Shown in pieces: positions 54,497-64,000 of a stretch of 64,000 bases of DNA. Both the position numbers and the translations under genes were made by a program. Source of the stretch: Neopestalotiopsis rosae (Eukaryota > Ascomycota > Sordariomycetes > Amphisphaeriales > Sporocadaceae); the NCBI GenBank assembly GCA_023078685.1, contig JALGAS010000003.1:3968001-4032000 (forward strand), in the 5' to 3' direction. Within the stretch, counting starts at the first letter, position 1, and each line of letters starts with the position of its first letter. A model generated the notes under the pieces. It searched no databases. It had not been told where the DNA came from and saw nothing but the letters and a program-made list of their open reading frames with translations.

Positions 54497-55985
54497 ATGG
54501 AGTACCTTATCCGCTTTAGTCAGTCGCATGAGACTTTTCGGGTGCCCGAAATTCAAGCACTGGCTGAGTTGGGTAAGATTGACTTGAAGGTCCTTTATTA
54601 TGATCCAGAAGTGAGTTATCATGGGCCCCAAAAAAATACACATAGCCAGGGATCGACTTTAACTCTACCCTAGTCTCCATACTGCATTGTCCAACTGCCA
54701 TCTGAAGAAGCTGCTCGTTTTCTCATGAGCCGTTCCATTTTGGCGCAGAGCATACACGAATACTGGGGCACAGGCACCAACTACGAGGAACTTCATGATG
54801 ACATCAAACGACGCACATCGCACCTTTGGTCAAAGTACATGCAATGTAGTTTCAAGTTCAGTCTAGATATCTTTCAGGGAACTAGGTCGAATACCAAAAG
54901 GCGGGAGATCATGAACTCGTTTGCCTATCTCGCCTTTGCCGGCGACATCAAGATGAATGATCCGGACGAGGAGTTCATCATCTTTGAGAATTGGGACTTT
55001 CAAGCGGTGACACGGAAGCTGCCTGCCCCGATGAAGATACACTTTGGCCGCTTTATTGCCAAATCTGTTCGAGATCTGATCATGACCTTTGATCTCAAGA
55101 AGCGAGGATACATTTCGACCACATCCATGGATAGCGAGTTGGCTCTAATTTCGGCCAATATGGCTCTTGCTGGGCCAGGAAAGGTCTTTTACGACCCCTT
55201 TGTCGGCACTGGTAGCTTCCCCGTGGCTTGTGCCAAGTTCGGCGCGTTGGCACTCGGCAGTGATATCGATGGCAGGAGCATCAGAGGCGAGAGTGAAAAG
55301 AAGAGCTTGAAGGGAAATTTCAAGCAGTACGGCCTGGAACATTTGATGGGAGAAATGTTCGCCAGCGATCTCACACATACGCCAATCCGCAAAGCTAGAA
55401 TTCTCGATGGCATCATTTGCGATCCTCCATATGGTGTTCGGGAGGGCCTGAAAGTCCTTGGTGTCAGAGATCCAGTCAAGTATGGATATGTTATAGAAAA
55501 GGGCAAGGAATTTTACAAGTAAGTTGGTTTCATACGGGGAGTTCGGTTTCTATCGGATTCAGCTCTAATTTGCCCGGAACAGAAACGAGGACTTTGTACC
55601 ACCCAAGAAGCCATACAGCTTCAACGCCATGCTCGACGACATATTGCAATTTGCAACGGATAGGCTTGTCGACAATGGCCGGCTTTCGTTCTGGATGCCC
55701 ACTGCCAACGACGCAGATCAAGCCATTGATGTGCCCACGCATCCCTGCATGGAAGTCGTGTCTGTCTGCGTCCAAGTGTTCAACAAGTGGTCAAGAAGAC
55801 TTATCACGTACCGGCGACTGCCAGACTCAGAGGTTGACGCCGAAGCATTGGCCCAAAGGCAGGATCGCGTACAAGCAAATGGTGTCACGGCAGATGAGTT
55901 GAATGATTTCCGACGGCACTATTTCAATGCGTTTCGAACGGAATCTACAGTTGATCGAGCTCCCGACGATGCGACGCCCAAATAA
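54497..55985 (+). CDS. TRM11: tRNA (guanine-N2-)-methyltransferase Trm11
   Basis: Exons 54497-54610, 54674-55518 and 55583-55985 give 453 residues. Introns of 63-64 nt use GTGAGT and GTAAGT donors. The N-terminus MEYLIRFSQSHETFRVPEI is the family start, followed by a THUMP-type RNA-binding domain. The Rossmann methyltransferase has motif I as DPFVGTGSF (212-220), GSDIDGR as the next acid loop, and the catalytic DPPYG (288-292) that flips guanine N2. The C-terminus (LFTYRRLP-type strand, here LITYRRLPDSE) ends the fold. With Trm112 it makes m2G10 in tRNAs, in the cytosol. Length matches yeast Trm11 (about 430). Confidence 0.95.
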
Positions 55986-58657
55986 GCGCATTGACTATGG
56001 AATGTTTGATCTTGGACATCATCATCGCTGGCAAGAACAACTATATCATGCTGCTGTTGGCATGTGCTTGAAATACAAAGACACATTCAAGTAAAATATT
56101 AGCTTCCAAGCACGAGGCCGCGCATGATTTTGGCACACCCTCAGCTGCGGTACTCGCGTACTCTGCGCATCTTCAAATCAAGCCTAGGAAGAACCAAGCG
56201 CCGGAGTCTGCGACGTTGTCGGCGGGCCGTTCCAAGCTCTGCACCACATTAGAGTATGCCGATGCTCCGCGCATGACGACGGGCCAAAGGAGAGGCACTC
56301 GGAGGGAACTCAAACACGCGGGGATTCCTCCTTGCCACGTAAGGGTGAGAAGCTTCTTTGGCGGGAATGCCGGGCGGCTGCACAATGGCGAGCGACCAGC
56401 CAGGTAAACTTCTGACCCTTTGCTGAATCTGATTGAACTTAGTTTGACCACATCCATGGTTGGATGCATGTAGGTCTGGGCTACATTTGAAGATGCCTTA
56501 CATGTACCGAGGCAAACGAGCATGGCTGCCATAGTAATATGGCGCCGCCTTTTGGGGGAACTAAGGGTAGCTACTTAGGTACCCAACTTACATTCTTTAC
56601 GACCAAAGGTTTCGTTAAGTCCGTAGCCGCCATTGCTGAACACTCGAATGTTTACTACGGGTGAGTGTGTATGCGCGCGTGTGTGTACTCGGAGGTTCCG
56701 AATTGCTGGAGAGATATTCTGCAGGTCCCTGGTTCGTCTATCTCTCAAATTCTTGGTACAAGAATTGCTGAATCAATTGATGCCCTGTGATTGAGGTACG
56801 GCACACGGTTTGAAACCTCACCCCACGCAATGATGCAGACTTTCTTCCCCTGCCATAAGCAAGTTCCGCTGACGAGCAATTGTAGTTTGAGACGCTATAT
56901 GCGTTTCTCTCTCTCGACGATTGATTATATATACATTGTGGTAGAACGTAGAGGTAAAAGTCGTAATCAAGGTGTGAGACTTATTCCCAACGTCAGCACC
57001 AAGTCGGGTTGATTATTGTACGCAACCTCCCGCGATGCCCTTTCTGGTAATGTAGGTCGTCGGTTGGCACAGCATACAACGTGCAACCCGCATGGGAAAA
57101 CTTCCATGGAAACCACACAGACTCGTGGCACGGGTCAGCAACCCCAGAAAGCGCCTAGAAAGAAAGATAAAACGGGTGGCTTGATGATGGGGAGACGACC
57201 ACCCCAAAACGGGTACATTAGCTACCTTAATATGCGGCCTCGTCAGCGAATTAGACTTTTGAGGCGGCAACGTCAGAGGTGAGGTGAATTTGACGTGACC
57301 TGGCAAGCCCGGATAGGTAATGGCAGCAAGGTAGCAGGTAATGGGGGGTGACGGGATTCGATCAATGAATGAACTGAATGGGATGGTTTTGAACAGGCCG
57401 CGGCATCCAATGCAAAGCGCCTTGCTTTTTCGTCACGGATGGATGGAGACAAGCCACTTCTGAAGAGCCCTTTCGTTTTCTATTTCCCCCTCATCCTCTC
57501 CAAGTACAAGTGCATGTCCATCGTCCAAGTCCCCCACGACGTCAGGCGTCAGGCGTCATACCCTGACGCTACTTGAATCAGAGTCAACTTGGATCCTTCA
57601 GCGGGTCACAGCCCATCATCCCATATCCCATGAGTGCGCCATGTAAATTCTAGAATTGGTGCACCAGTCTAGCAAATGTATCCTTGTGATTAATTGATTC
57701 ATTCAATCTGTAAGACTGAATGACTGACTCTTCAGCGCGTTACCAACACAACGCGCCCAGATTCATGGAAACATTGGCAATCCTTCCATCCTCTCTTTTT
57801 GGCGCAAGCAATTTGGTCCCTTTACGATCATCCACCTCTTTCTATTATTGTTGACTGTGCCCTCCCTGGTACAGCACGTCGTCTATCCTCGAGGTCCCTG
57901 GCGAACAGCAGGGGCTCCCGTTATCTAATGTAGTCGAGCTCGGCACTGCGCTCTGCCGATCAGTCGCATTCACAGCACTCCAATATCCCACCCACTATTC
58001 TTACTACTCCAGTACCACATTACATACAGCCGAGTTCTTCCACCTCTCCTCTCGAATCTGCTTGGACTTGGAGCCCTGAGCTTCGCTTTAACACGACGGC
58101 CCGCTGGTCATTGTTCGCTTAACCCGACCCTGAAAAAAAGAGTGAGCTAATACACACCTACCTTACCTACCTCAAGGGTCGGCCGGGACCCAAAAAGCTT
58201 GGACTGAAGCTCGACCTCGCTGCTCGTTCCCATCGACCCGTTAATTACTGGACTGGACCCAGCAGCACTGGACTCGCCGATTGCGCATCGCCTTTGCCAA
58301 CAACGGACCACTCGCTGCGGCTTCTCTTTGCGCAGCTTGTTATCTTCCTCTACGCGCTGCAACTCGATACTTTGCTCGACTTTTGATCACCATTATATCA
58401 CTTTAACTCGTTGTTTCTTGTTGAACTATTCACTCTTGCATAATCTTCACCTTGCTTCATCGTCACACAACTTCCCCTTTTTTGTGGCCTCACGAGAGGT
58501 AGCCGTGGCTTTTCTCTCCCGGCGACCTCCTGTATCATTTTAAGCTTCCAACGCCTAAAGGCGCTTGCCGCGTGCCCACTGCAGCTGATAGATCACCTAC
58601 CGACATTACGCACGCTGCCTCCCGGCCGGCTACATTACATACCTGCTATTATCGACA
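55986..58657. other. Intergenic region, probably with long Gid4 5' UTR
   Basis: 2.7 kb between two plus-strand genes. Frames are short and unconvincing. A GTCAGGC repeat (57541-57558) lies mid-way. The last 700 bp are pyrimidine-rich, as in long fungal 5' leaders. No gene supported. Confidence 0.55.
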
Positions 58658-60094
58658 ATGCCGACCCCATCAAGTAATCCGCCGCCAGAGTTGCCACCTC
58701 GATCGCACAGCTCCTCCTGCCCCGATGAACTGCGCGCATCGACCTCATCCTGGCGGCCCGACAATGACGGTTTGGACGACGAAATGCACGTAGACAGCGA
58801 TGCATCATCACGAGATGTTGTCAGCTCACTAGCTGGGTCCTCGGCAGCAACAGCAGCCGCCGTGATTATGGCGGAAGACGTCGACATCATGTCCAGATCC
58901 AACTCTGAATCACCGCGACCAGACTCGAGAATTGGCGACTCCTCAACGCCGACACCTGAAAATGCTGAAATAGATGGTCCTTCACAGTCGTCGAGAGGTA
59001 AAGCAGTGGGTCCAGACCATGATCTCACGACGCACGCTCAGGAACCACTCAATGTACGCACGGAGCGCGGTAGCTCGGCTTTCGACATGACGTCTCCAGC
59101 AAGCGCAGATAGCGATAAGATAGATGATATCGTGGTATCGTCGCACGACATGTTGCAGGACGACTATACTACTCCCTCCATGGGCTACGAATACTCAAAC
59201 GTTAGGGTATGCACCTTACCTCCCATTATGCATCTTGATTTGGCTTTCTCGCGACCTGCCCAAGGGATCTCACCATTGACATCTGCTTGCAGTTAATACC
59301 GACCACGACTTCTTCCTTCTTGCGACCGGGTAGCAAATTCCACGGCACGCAACAGTCTGAGCGGCAGATTTATGATGTTCAGGTTGAAATCAAATACGTT
59401 GACTTGAGAGAATCGTCCCTGTGTGGATATCTCAGAATTCAAGGTTGGTGACAATCCACTCACGGAAAGCTTCTTTTCAACACCCTGGAAAAGTCTCTTT
59501 TTATGGACGTGACACATTGGGTGGCGCGCATTTCCTCCTAGTACATGCCCGTCGACATTGTAAAGGCAGCTTGTAGCTAACCGCTCGACATGGATAGGCT
59601 TGACGGAAGACAACCCCACGCTCACAACCTTTTTCGAAGGCGAGATCATCGGCTCGAAATATGGGTTTTTGACGAATCACCCAGACTGGGGCGCAACCGA
59701 CAAGATTGACGTGTCCCACTGGAACAAATTCACTGCCTTCAGGCCCTACGCCAAGACGGTACGAAAGGGTGGTAATATTGCCATTCCCAATCTTGGATCG
59801 AAAGAAAATATTTTCATGCGCTGGAAGGAGCGTTTCCTTGTACCTGACCATCGAGTGAGGACCATAAATGGGGCCAGCTTCGAGGGTTTCTACTACATTT
59901 GCTTCAACCAGAAATCCGGGACCGTCAGTGGTATTTATTTCCATGCCAAAAGCGAGAAGTAAGTTTTAAGATCATGAACGCACATGCTTTATTACAGACA
60001 TATGGAATGCTAACCTCGGGAAATCAGATTCCAGCAGTTGGAGCTCAAGCATGTCGAAGATAGGGGCTGTTTTGGAGCTTTGGAATTCAGGTGA
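58658..60094 (+). CDS. GID4: GID/CTLH ubiquitin ligase substrate receptor Gid4 (Vid24)
   Basis: Four exons (58658-59206, 59293-59443, 59598-59958, 60028-60094) give 375 residues. Donors are GTATGC, GTTGGT and GTAAGT; branch sites GCTAAC precede two acceptors. The first 183 residues are disordered, Ser/Pro/Asp-rich. The Vid24 beta-barrel starts near 190 with SFLRPGSKFHGTQQSERQ. It continues SSLCGYLRIQGLTEDNPTLT, then FEGEIIGSKYGF, WKERFLVPDHRV and SFEGFYYICFNQ, and ends with ELKHVEDRGCFGALEFR. Gid4 binds N-terminal proline degrons (for example on gluconeogenic enzymes) and hands them to the GID E3. The TGA stop overlaps a good-looking splice donor (CAGGTGAGC). Confidence 0.95.
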
Positions 60095-60677
60095 GCCTGC
60101 TGCATGACAGCAACAGATGACACCATATACGAAATGGGACTTGGAGTTTTGGTCGCTGGATATCCAAAGCATGAGGACACGTCGATCCATGACTCGAAAT
60201 GAGGATTTTTTGGCTTGCAAGGGGCTGCAACTGGGATATCAGGACGGGCATTCCCCCATACATCATGATCTTGAAGGGGATCGTGCAACCACGCTCCCCA
60301 ACCTATAACACGGGCATAACAATTGGCGATAAGCGATGAGTATTTTGAAACATCATATTAGGTCATTCATCAGCGGCGCTATTCTCTTGCTCGGCGCCTT
60401 GGGTATATTGTACCTTTGCTGTGGCACGGTATCTAGATTAAGGAGCCAGGTCAGAAATTGGTCTTGTTGGCTCCTCAATGTACATTATTCCACAAAATAT
60501 GTGCAAGTTGTAATCTGCACACCAAGTTCTGTCGTGTCTGTTCCGAACAACTTGTGGATGTAACCTGGTGCCGGAGACCTCGGCCGTACCAACTTCTCGC
60601 CGACAACTGTCGCGGCGGCCATGCTTTTTGAACGCCATTTCCCAGTGCATTTCGCTGCTAGCAAAGCCGGCCACTCA
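60095..60677. other. Convergent intergenic spacer
   Basis: 583 bp between the stops of Gid4 and Mago. A 75-codon frame with a hydrophobic stretch lies here but has no other support. No gene reported. Confidence 0.6.
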
Positions 60678-61211
60678 TCATGAGATTGGCTTGATCTTGA
60701 AGTGCAGAGATGTAAGACTGAAGACGAGCGCCTTGAGATCTTGCACCAGATAGTAAAACACGCGAAGTCCTTCGGGGTCCGAAGACTCGGTGACATCGAT
60801 GAGAGAACCAATCTTTGCCGTCTGTTATTCCAACCCAGGCATGTTAGCTTATATTCAAAGTCCATCGCCCGTTTCTTTCCTCTGGTGTCGCAACGGGGTG
60901 TCGGAAGCACGTACCTCAAAGCTAATGTGATCGCTGCCGAGACGGATTTCAAGCTCTTGTCGACCATCCTTGTTCTTCTGGGGCCATTTGGCGTCGTCTT
61001 CCTTCATGATCTCGCTCGACTTTACAATGCGCCGAATCTCGTCCACAACCAGGCTGGAGACGCACATCTCCTTGCGGATCAGGCTGTCGTTACGGTAGTT
61101 GCTGTTGTTGGCGTACCGTGCCACGGCCGAGCGACCATCGCCTACCACGCGAATGTCGAATTCGAGAAACTCATGTCCAAAGCGACCGCTGTGTCCTGAG
61201 CTGTTTGCCAT
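60678..61211 (-). CDS. mago: Mago nashi homologue (exon junction complex)
   Basis: Exons 61211-60915 and 60821-60678 flank a 93-nt intron (GTACGT donor, TAACAG acceptor) and give 146 residues, the usual Mago length. The chain is highly conserved: [19 protein letters not shown], then [12 protein letters not shown] and [11 protein letters not shown], then [16 protein letters not shown] and, across the junction, [19 protein letters not shown]. It ends LHFKIKPIS. Mago pairs with Y14 in the exon junction complex, which marks spliced mRNAs in the nucleus. Its presence suggests an EJC in this fungus, unlike in budding yeast. Mago and beta-COP are divergent over 1.3 kb. Confidence 0.97.
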
Positions 61212-62526
61212 GGAGGTTAGCGAGATATGCCCGATACTATCCGAGGAAGGAGAGGTGGGGGGAGGGAATGGTGGTCTTATTCTGGTGGCGTACTAGTATC
61301 GCAAGTAGAAGGGTTCGCCTGACGAATTCGACATATTGCTGGTGTGTATTGGTGACTTTTGGGGGTTCTAGTAATGGGAAGCTCCCAGGCTGAATGGCGG
61401 CTGGTTCACGTAGATTCGTGGGACCAACACTTTACGCGCAAGTCGTGAATAGTACTCGTTATAGCGATAAAAAGTGCTTGTTTCGCGGCTTGAATGGCGG
61501 GGCAGAAATCAGCCTTGTGGGAAGCGGTCAGAGCTCCAGACGTTGGGTACACATGTGCAGTAATGGTCAATGTACGTCAGGTAAGAAGTGTGCGTATGGA
61601 TGTATCTTTTTTTCTCTATCGTCACTGCCCGTAATGAAACGATGTGCACATGTACGTGAATAAACGTGGGGGTTGTACTGAAGCTCATATGCTTGACCCC
61701 TATGCTTCCCCCATTTCGTCAAACGCATCGCGCTGAAATCGCTTGAACGGTAAGAGCTGCATGCCATAATTCAGAGGGCGGATGGCTGGGCTGATGCCTG
61801 TAATGGCACAAGAATGCACCCCAGGGTACCTACACAATAGGCCTCGAAGCTAAGCTGGGTCTTCCTACCTTACTTACCTAACGACCTTCCAGGGACAACA
61901 GCAGCCCTGGAGTGGTTGCACAGCTCCCGTCCTCTATCAATCGGAACCGGAGAAACCCACACTCTTTTAGCGTTCCGAGCTCTAGTCCCAGCCAGGCTAT
62001 GGGACCTGTACACCCCCAGCCCAGGGGATGGAGGGACAGCACATCCACATCTCAGATTGGAAGTGTGGCATGTCCCAGGCTTAATTCGATGCTGGCCATT
62101 TGATTGACGACTTGTTAACGAGAGAAACCCTTTTTCTGTTCAACCCCCCAGACGCCAGATATCTTCTGCGCCAAACCCACGATTTCCATTAACAAGGGGA
62201 TTGCAAAGCCGCATTGCATTCTAAGTTTCATAAAACGGGCTGCTCTTCTCGATATCCCGACCCCCAGAAAAAACCCGCCCGTTCGAGCTAGCAGTTCAGT
62301 GTGCATGTGTCTCTCTGTACCTGGCGCAGTACATACACCGATCCCCCCATTTACAGACTACGTGGACACATAGCTTCCGGCCACGAACAACCCGCGAATT
62401 GGGCAATTGCACTTCCGCAACCACAAAGCCCACGGCGACGGCTTCGACTTTCTATACACATCAGCCTAACCGACATCCTGATATTGGCGTAGCGGTCGTG
62501 TACCGCCGCCCTCCCCCCTGACAAAC
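61212..62526. other. Divergent intergenic region
   Basis: 1.3 kb between Mago (minus) and beta-COP (plus) starts. Should hold both promoters. No gene, tRNA or repeat supported. Confidence 0.6.
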
Positions 62527-64000
62527 ATGGCGACCTTCCTCGAGAATGCGTACAGTTTGGTCCACCAGGACAATGCTGCCGATGTGCCTTCGCAGCAGGA
62601 CCTGAAGAATCAGCTGGTATGAACACAATGCTCTCTGGTACATATCTGTGGGACAAGCCCATGCTGATGGCGTTGTAGGAACGCGGAACCGACGAAAGCA
62701 AGTGCGAGACCATGAAGCGCATCCTCACAATAATGCTGAATGGAGACCCGCTCCCTGGAGTGTGAGTTGCTACTGGCAGCCCCCGATTACTAGACATTCG
62801 GACGACTGATCCTGTATAGTCTTATGCACATCATCCGTTTCGTGATGCCATCCAAGTACAAGCCGCTGAAGAAGCTCCTGTACTTCTACTGTACGGCCCC
62901 CCTTATACTGCTTCCTGCACCTCTATAGAAGCACTAACAAGAGAGCCAGATGAGATCTGCCCCAAGTTGGATGCCCAAGGCAAGCTGAAGCAAGAGATGA
63001 TCTTGGTGTGCAACGGCATTCGTAACGATCTGCAGCACCCCAACGAGTACATTCGCGGAAACACTCTGAGATTCCTGTGCAAACTTCGCGAACCCGAACT
63101 GATCGAGCCGCTCCTCTCTTCTGCACGGTCCTGTCTCGAGCACCGTCACGCATACGTACGAAAGAACGCTGTATTCGCCATCTCATCAATCTTCATTCAC
63201 TCGCCCTCGCTCATTCCTGATGCTTCCGAGTTGATCGCTGCCTTCTTGGAGGGAGAGAGTGACGCCACCTGCAAGCGCAATGCCTTTTCTGCTCTTGCTA
63301 GCATAGATCACGACAAGGCTCTTGCATACTTGAGCCAGGTATTTGAGGGTATTGCCAACTCGGAGGAACTGTTGCAGCTCGTCGAACTGGAGTTCATTCG
63401 CAAGGATGCTGTTCAGAATTCGCAAAACAAGGTAAGAAGGTTCAACCAGGTTGATTTTGGAGGGACAACTTGCTTACGCGCCCGAAGGCCCGATACTTGC
63501 GCCTCATCTTCGATCTCCTCGAGGCCAACACCTCGACCGTTGTTTATGAAGCCGCCTCTTCCCTGACTGCGCTCACTTCAAACCCCGTAGCCGTCAAGGC
63601 CGCCGCTGCCAAGTTTATTGAGCTCAGCATCAAGGAAGCAGATAACAATGTCAAGCTTATCGTGCTCGACCGTGTCGATCAGCTGCGCCAGAAGAACGAG
63701 GGTGTGCTGGACGATCTTACCATGGAAATTCTCCGTGTTCTCTCGAGTCCCGACATTGATGTGCGCAGGAAAGCTCTCGGCCTTGCTTTGGATATGGTCT
63801 CGAGCAAGAACGTTGAGGAAGTTGTGTTGCTGCTGAAGAAGGAATTGTCCAAGACCGTCGACGAGTCCTACGAGAAGAATGCCGAATACCGTCAATTGCT
63901 CATCCATTCCATTCACCAGTGCGCAATTAAGTTCTCCGAGGTAGCACCGTCGGCTGTGGAGCTTCTGATGGACTTCATTGCGGACTTCAGCAACACGACA
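62527..64000 (+). CDS. SEC26: Coatomer subunit beta (beta-COP), N-terminal part
   Basis: Five exons are visible (62527-62616, 62679-62761, 62820-62890, 62950-63431, 63488-64000), giving the first 413 residues; the gene runs off the window. The start MATFLENAYSLVHQDN is the beta-COP N-terminus. Short 5' exons are joined by introns of 56-62 nt, and each junction restores conserved residues (LPGV-LMHIIRFVMPSKYK, LLYFYYEICPK). HEAT/ARM repeats follow (CNGIRNDLQHPNEYIRGNTL, HRHAYVRKNAVFAISSI, ASSLTALTSNPVAVKAAA). beta-COP is part of the adaptor-like subcomplex of COPI coats on Golgi-to-ER vesicles. The missing part should include the C-terminal appendage domain. Confidence 0.95.

Noticed and set aside
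60336..60563. 75-codon frame with a hydrophobic stretch
   Set aside because: Lies in a convergent spacer, where 3' UTRs are expected; no family, no promoter evidence.
1..64000. Dispersed 5S rRNA genes, CRISPR arrays, transposase or reverse-transcriptase genes
   Set aside because: Looked for conserved 5S segments, regular spaced repeats and transposon motifs on both strands by eye; none found.

Overview
The window is nuclear DNA from a filamentous ascomycete, most likely a Sordariomycete. The genes are monocistronic with short introns of about 47-111 nt (one 5' intron is about 263 nt). Introns have GTRNGT-type donors and CTRAY branch sites 10-30 nt before the acceptor. Several proteins are typical of filamentous fungi: an H3K9 methyltransferase of the DIM-5 type, Mago nashi, an RTA1-type membrane protein, a large kinesin-6 and secreted glycoproteins. 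The order and species cannot be named from the sequence alone. I see no transposase, integrase, CRISPR, phage or bacterial operon structure.

Layout, left to right. 1-16.7 kb: 3' end of a sphingoid long-chain-base kinase, an Rrp1/Nop52 ribosome-biogenesis gene, an RTA1-like 7TM protein, an MDR quinone-reductase-like enzyme, an intronless tRNA-Arg(CCG), a GH31 alpha-xylosidase-like and a GH78 alpha-L-rhamnosidase gene in tandem, and an acidic nuclear-looking protein. 16.7-20.8 kb: a 4-kb gap with no recognisable gene. 20.8-31.3 kb: kinesin-6, a secreted SurE-type phosphatase, an orphan gene, a second MDR oxidoreductase, and an uncharacterised fungal protein with a C-terminal membrane/amphipathic segment. 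31.8-45.9 kb: DIM-5-type H3K9 methyltransferase, a Bin3/MePCE-type RNA methyltransferase, a secreted Ser/Thr-rich protein, a UBTD-type ubiquitin-like protein whose start codon appears to be an exon of its own, a coiled-coil orphan, a Tic20-like membrane protein, and mitochondrial ribosomal protein uL10m. 46.8-64 kb: fungal tRNA ligase Trl1, anthranilate phosphoribosyltransferase (TRP4), an ankyrin protein, RNase P subunit Rpp40, the Trm11 tRNA methyltransferase, the GID E3 receptor Gid4/Vid24, Mago nashi, and the 5' part of beta-COP (SEC26).

Functionally most of the window is housekeeping. It is rich in RNA-processing genes: Rrp1, Bin3, uL10m, Trl1, Rpp40, Trm11, Mago and a tRNA gene. Rpp40 and Trm11, both acting in tRNA maturation, are divergent across a 411-bp promoter, with Trl1 about 5 kb away. 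The GH31-GH78 pair lacks visible signal peptides and looks like an intracellular glycoside-breakdown unit. I did not find a clear new multi-gene system. The points most worth a second look are a possible mitochondrial presequence on Trl1, the ATG-only exon, two introns where the first AG after the branch site must be skipped, the Rpp40-Trm11 promoter, and the amphipathic tail of the 30-kb orphan. Exon boundaries were assigned by reading splice signals, frame and family conservation by eye; no alignment was run.
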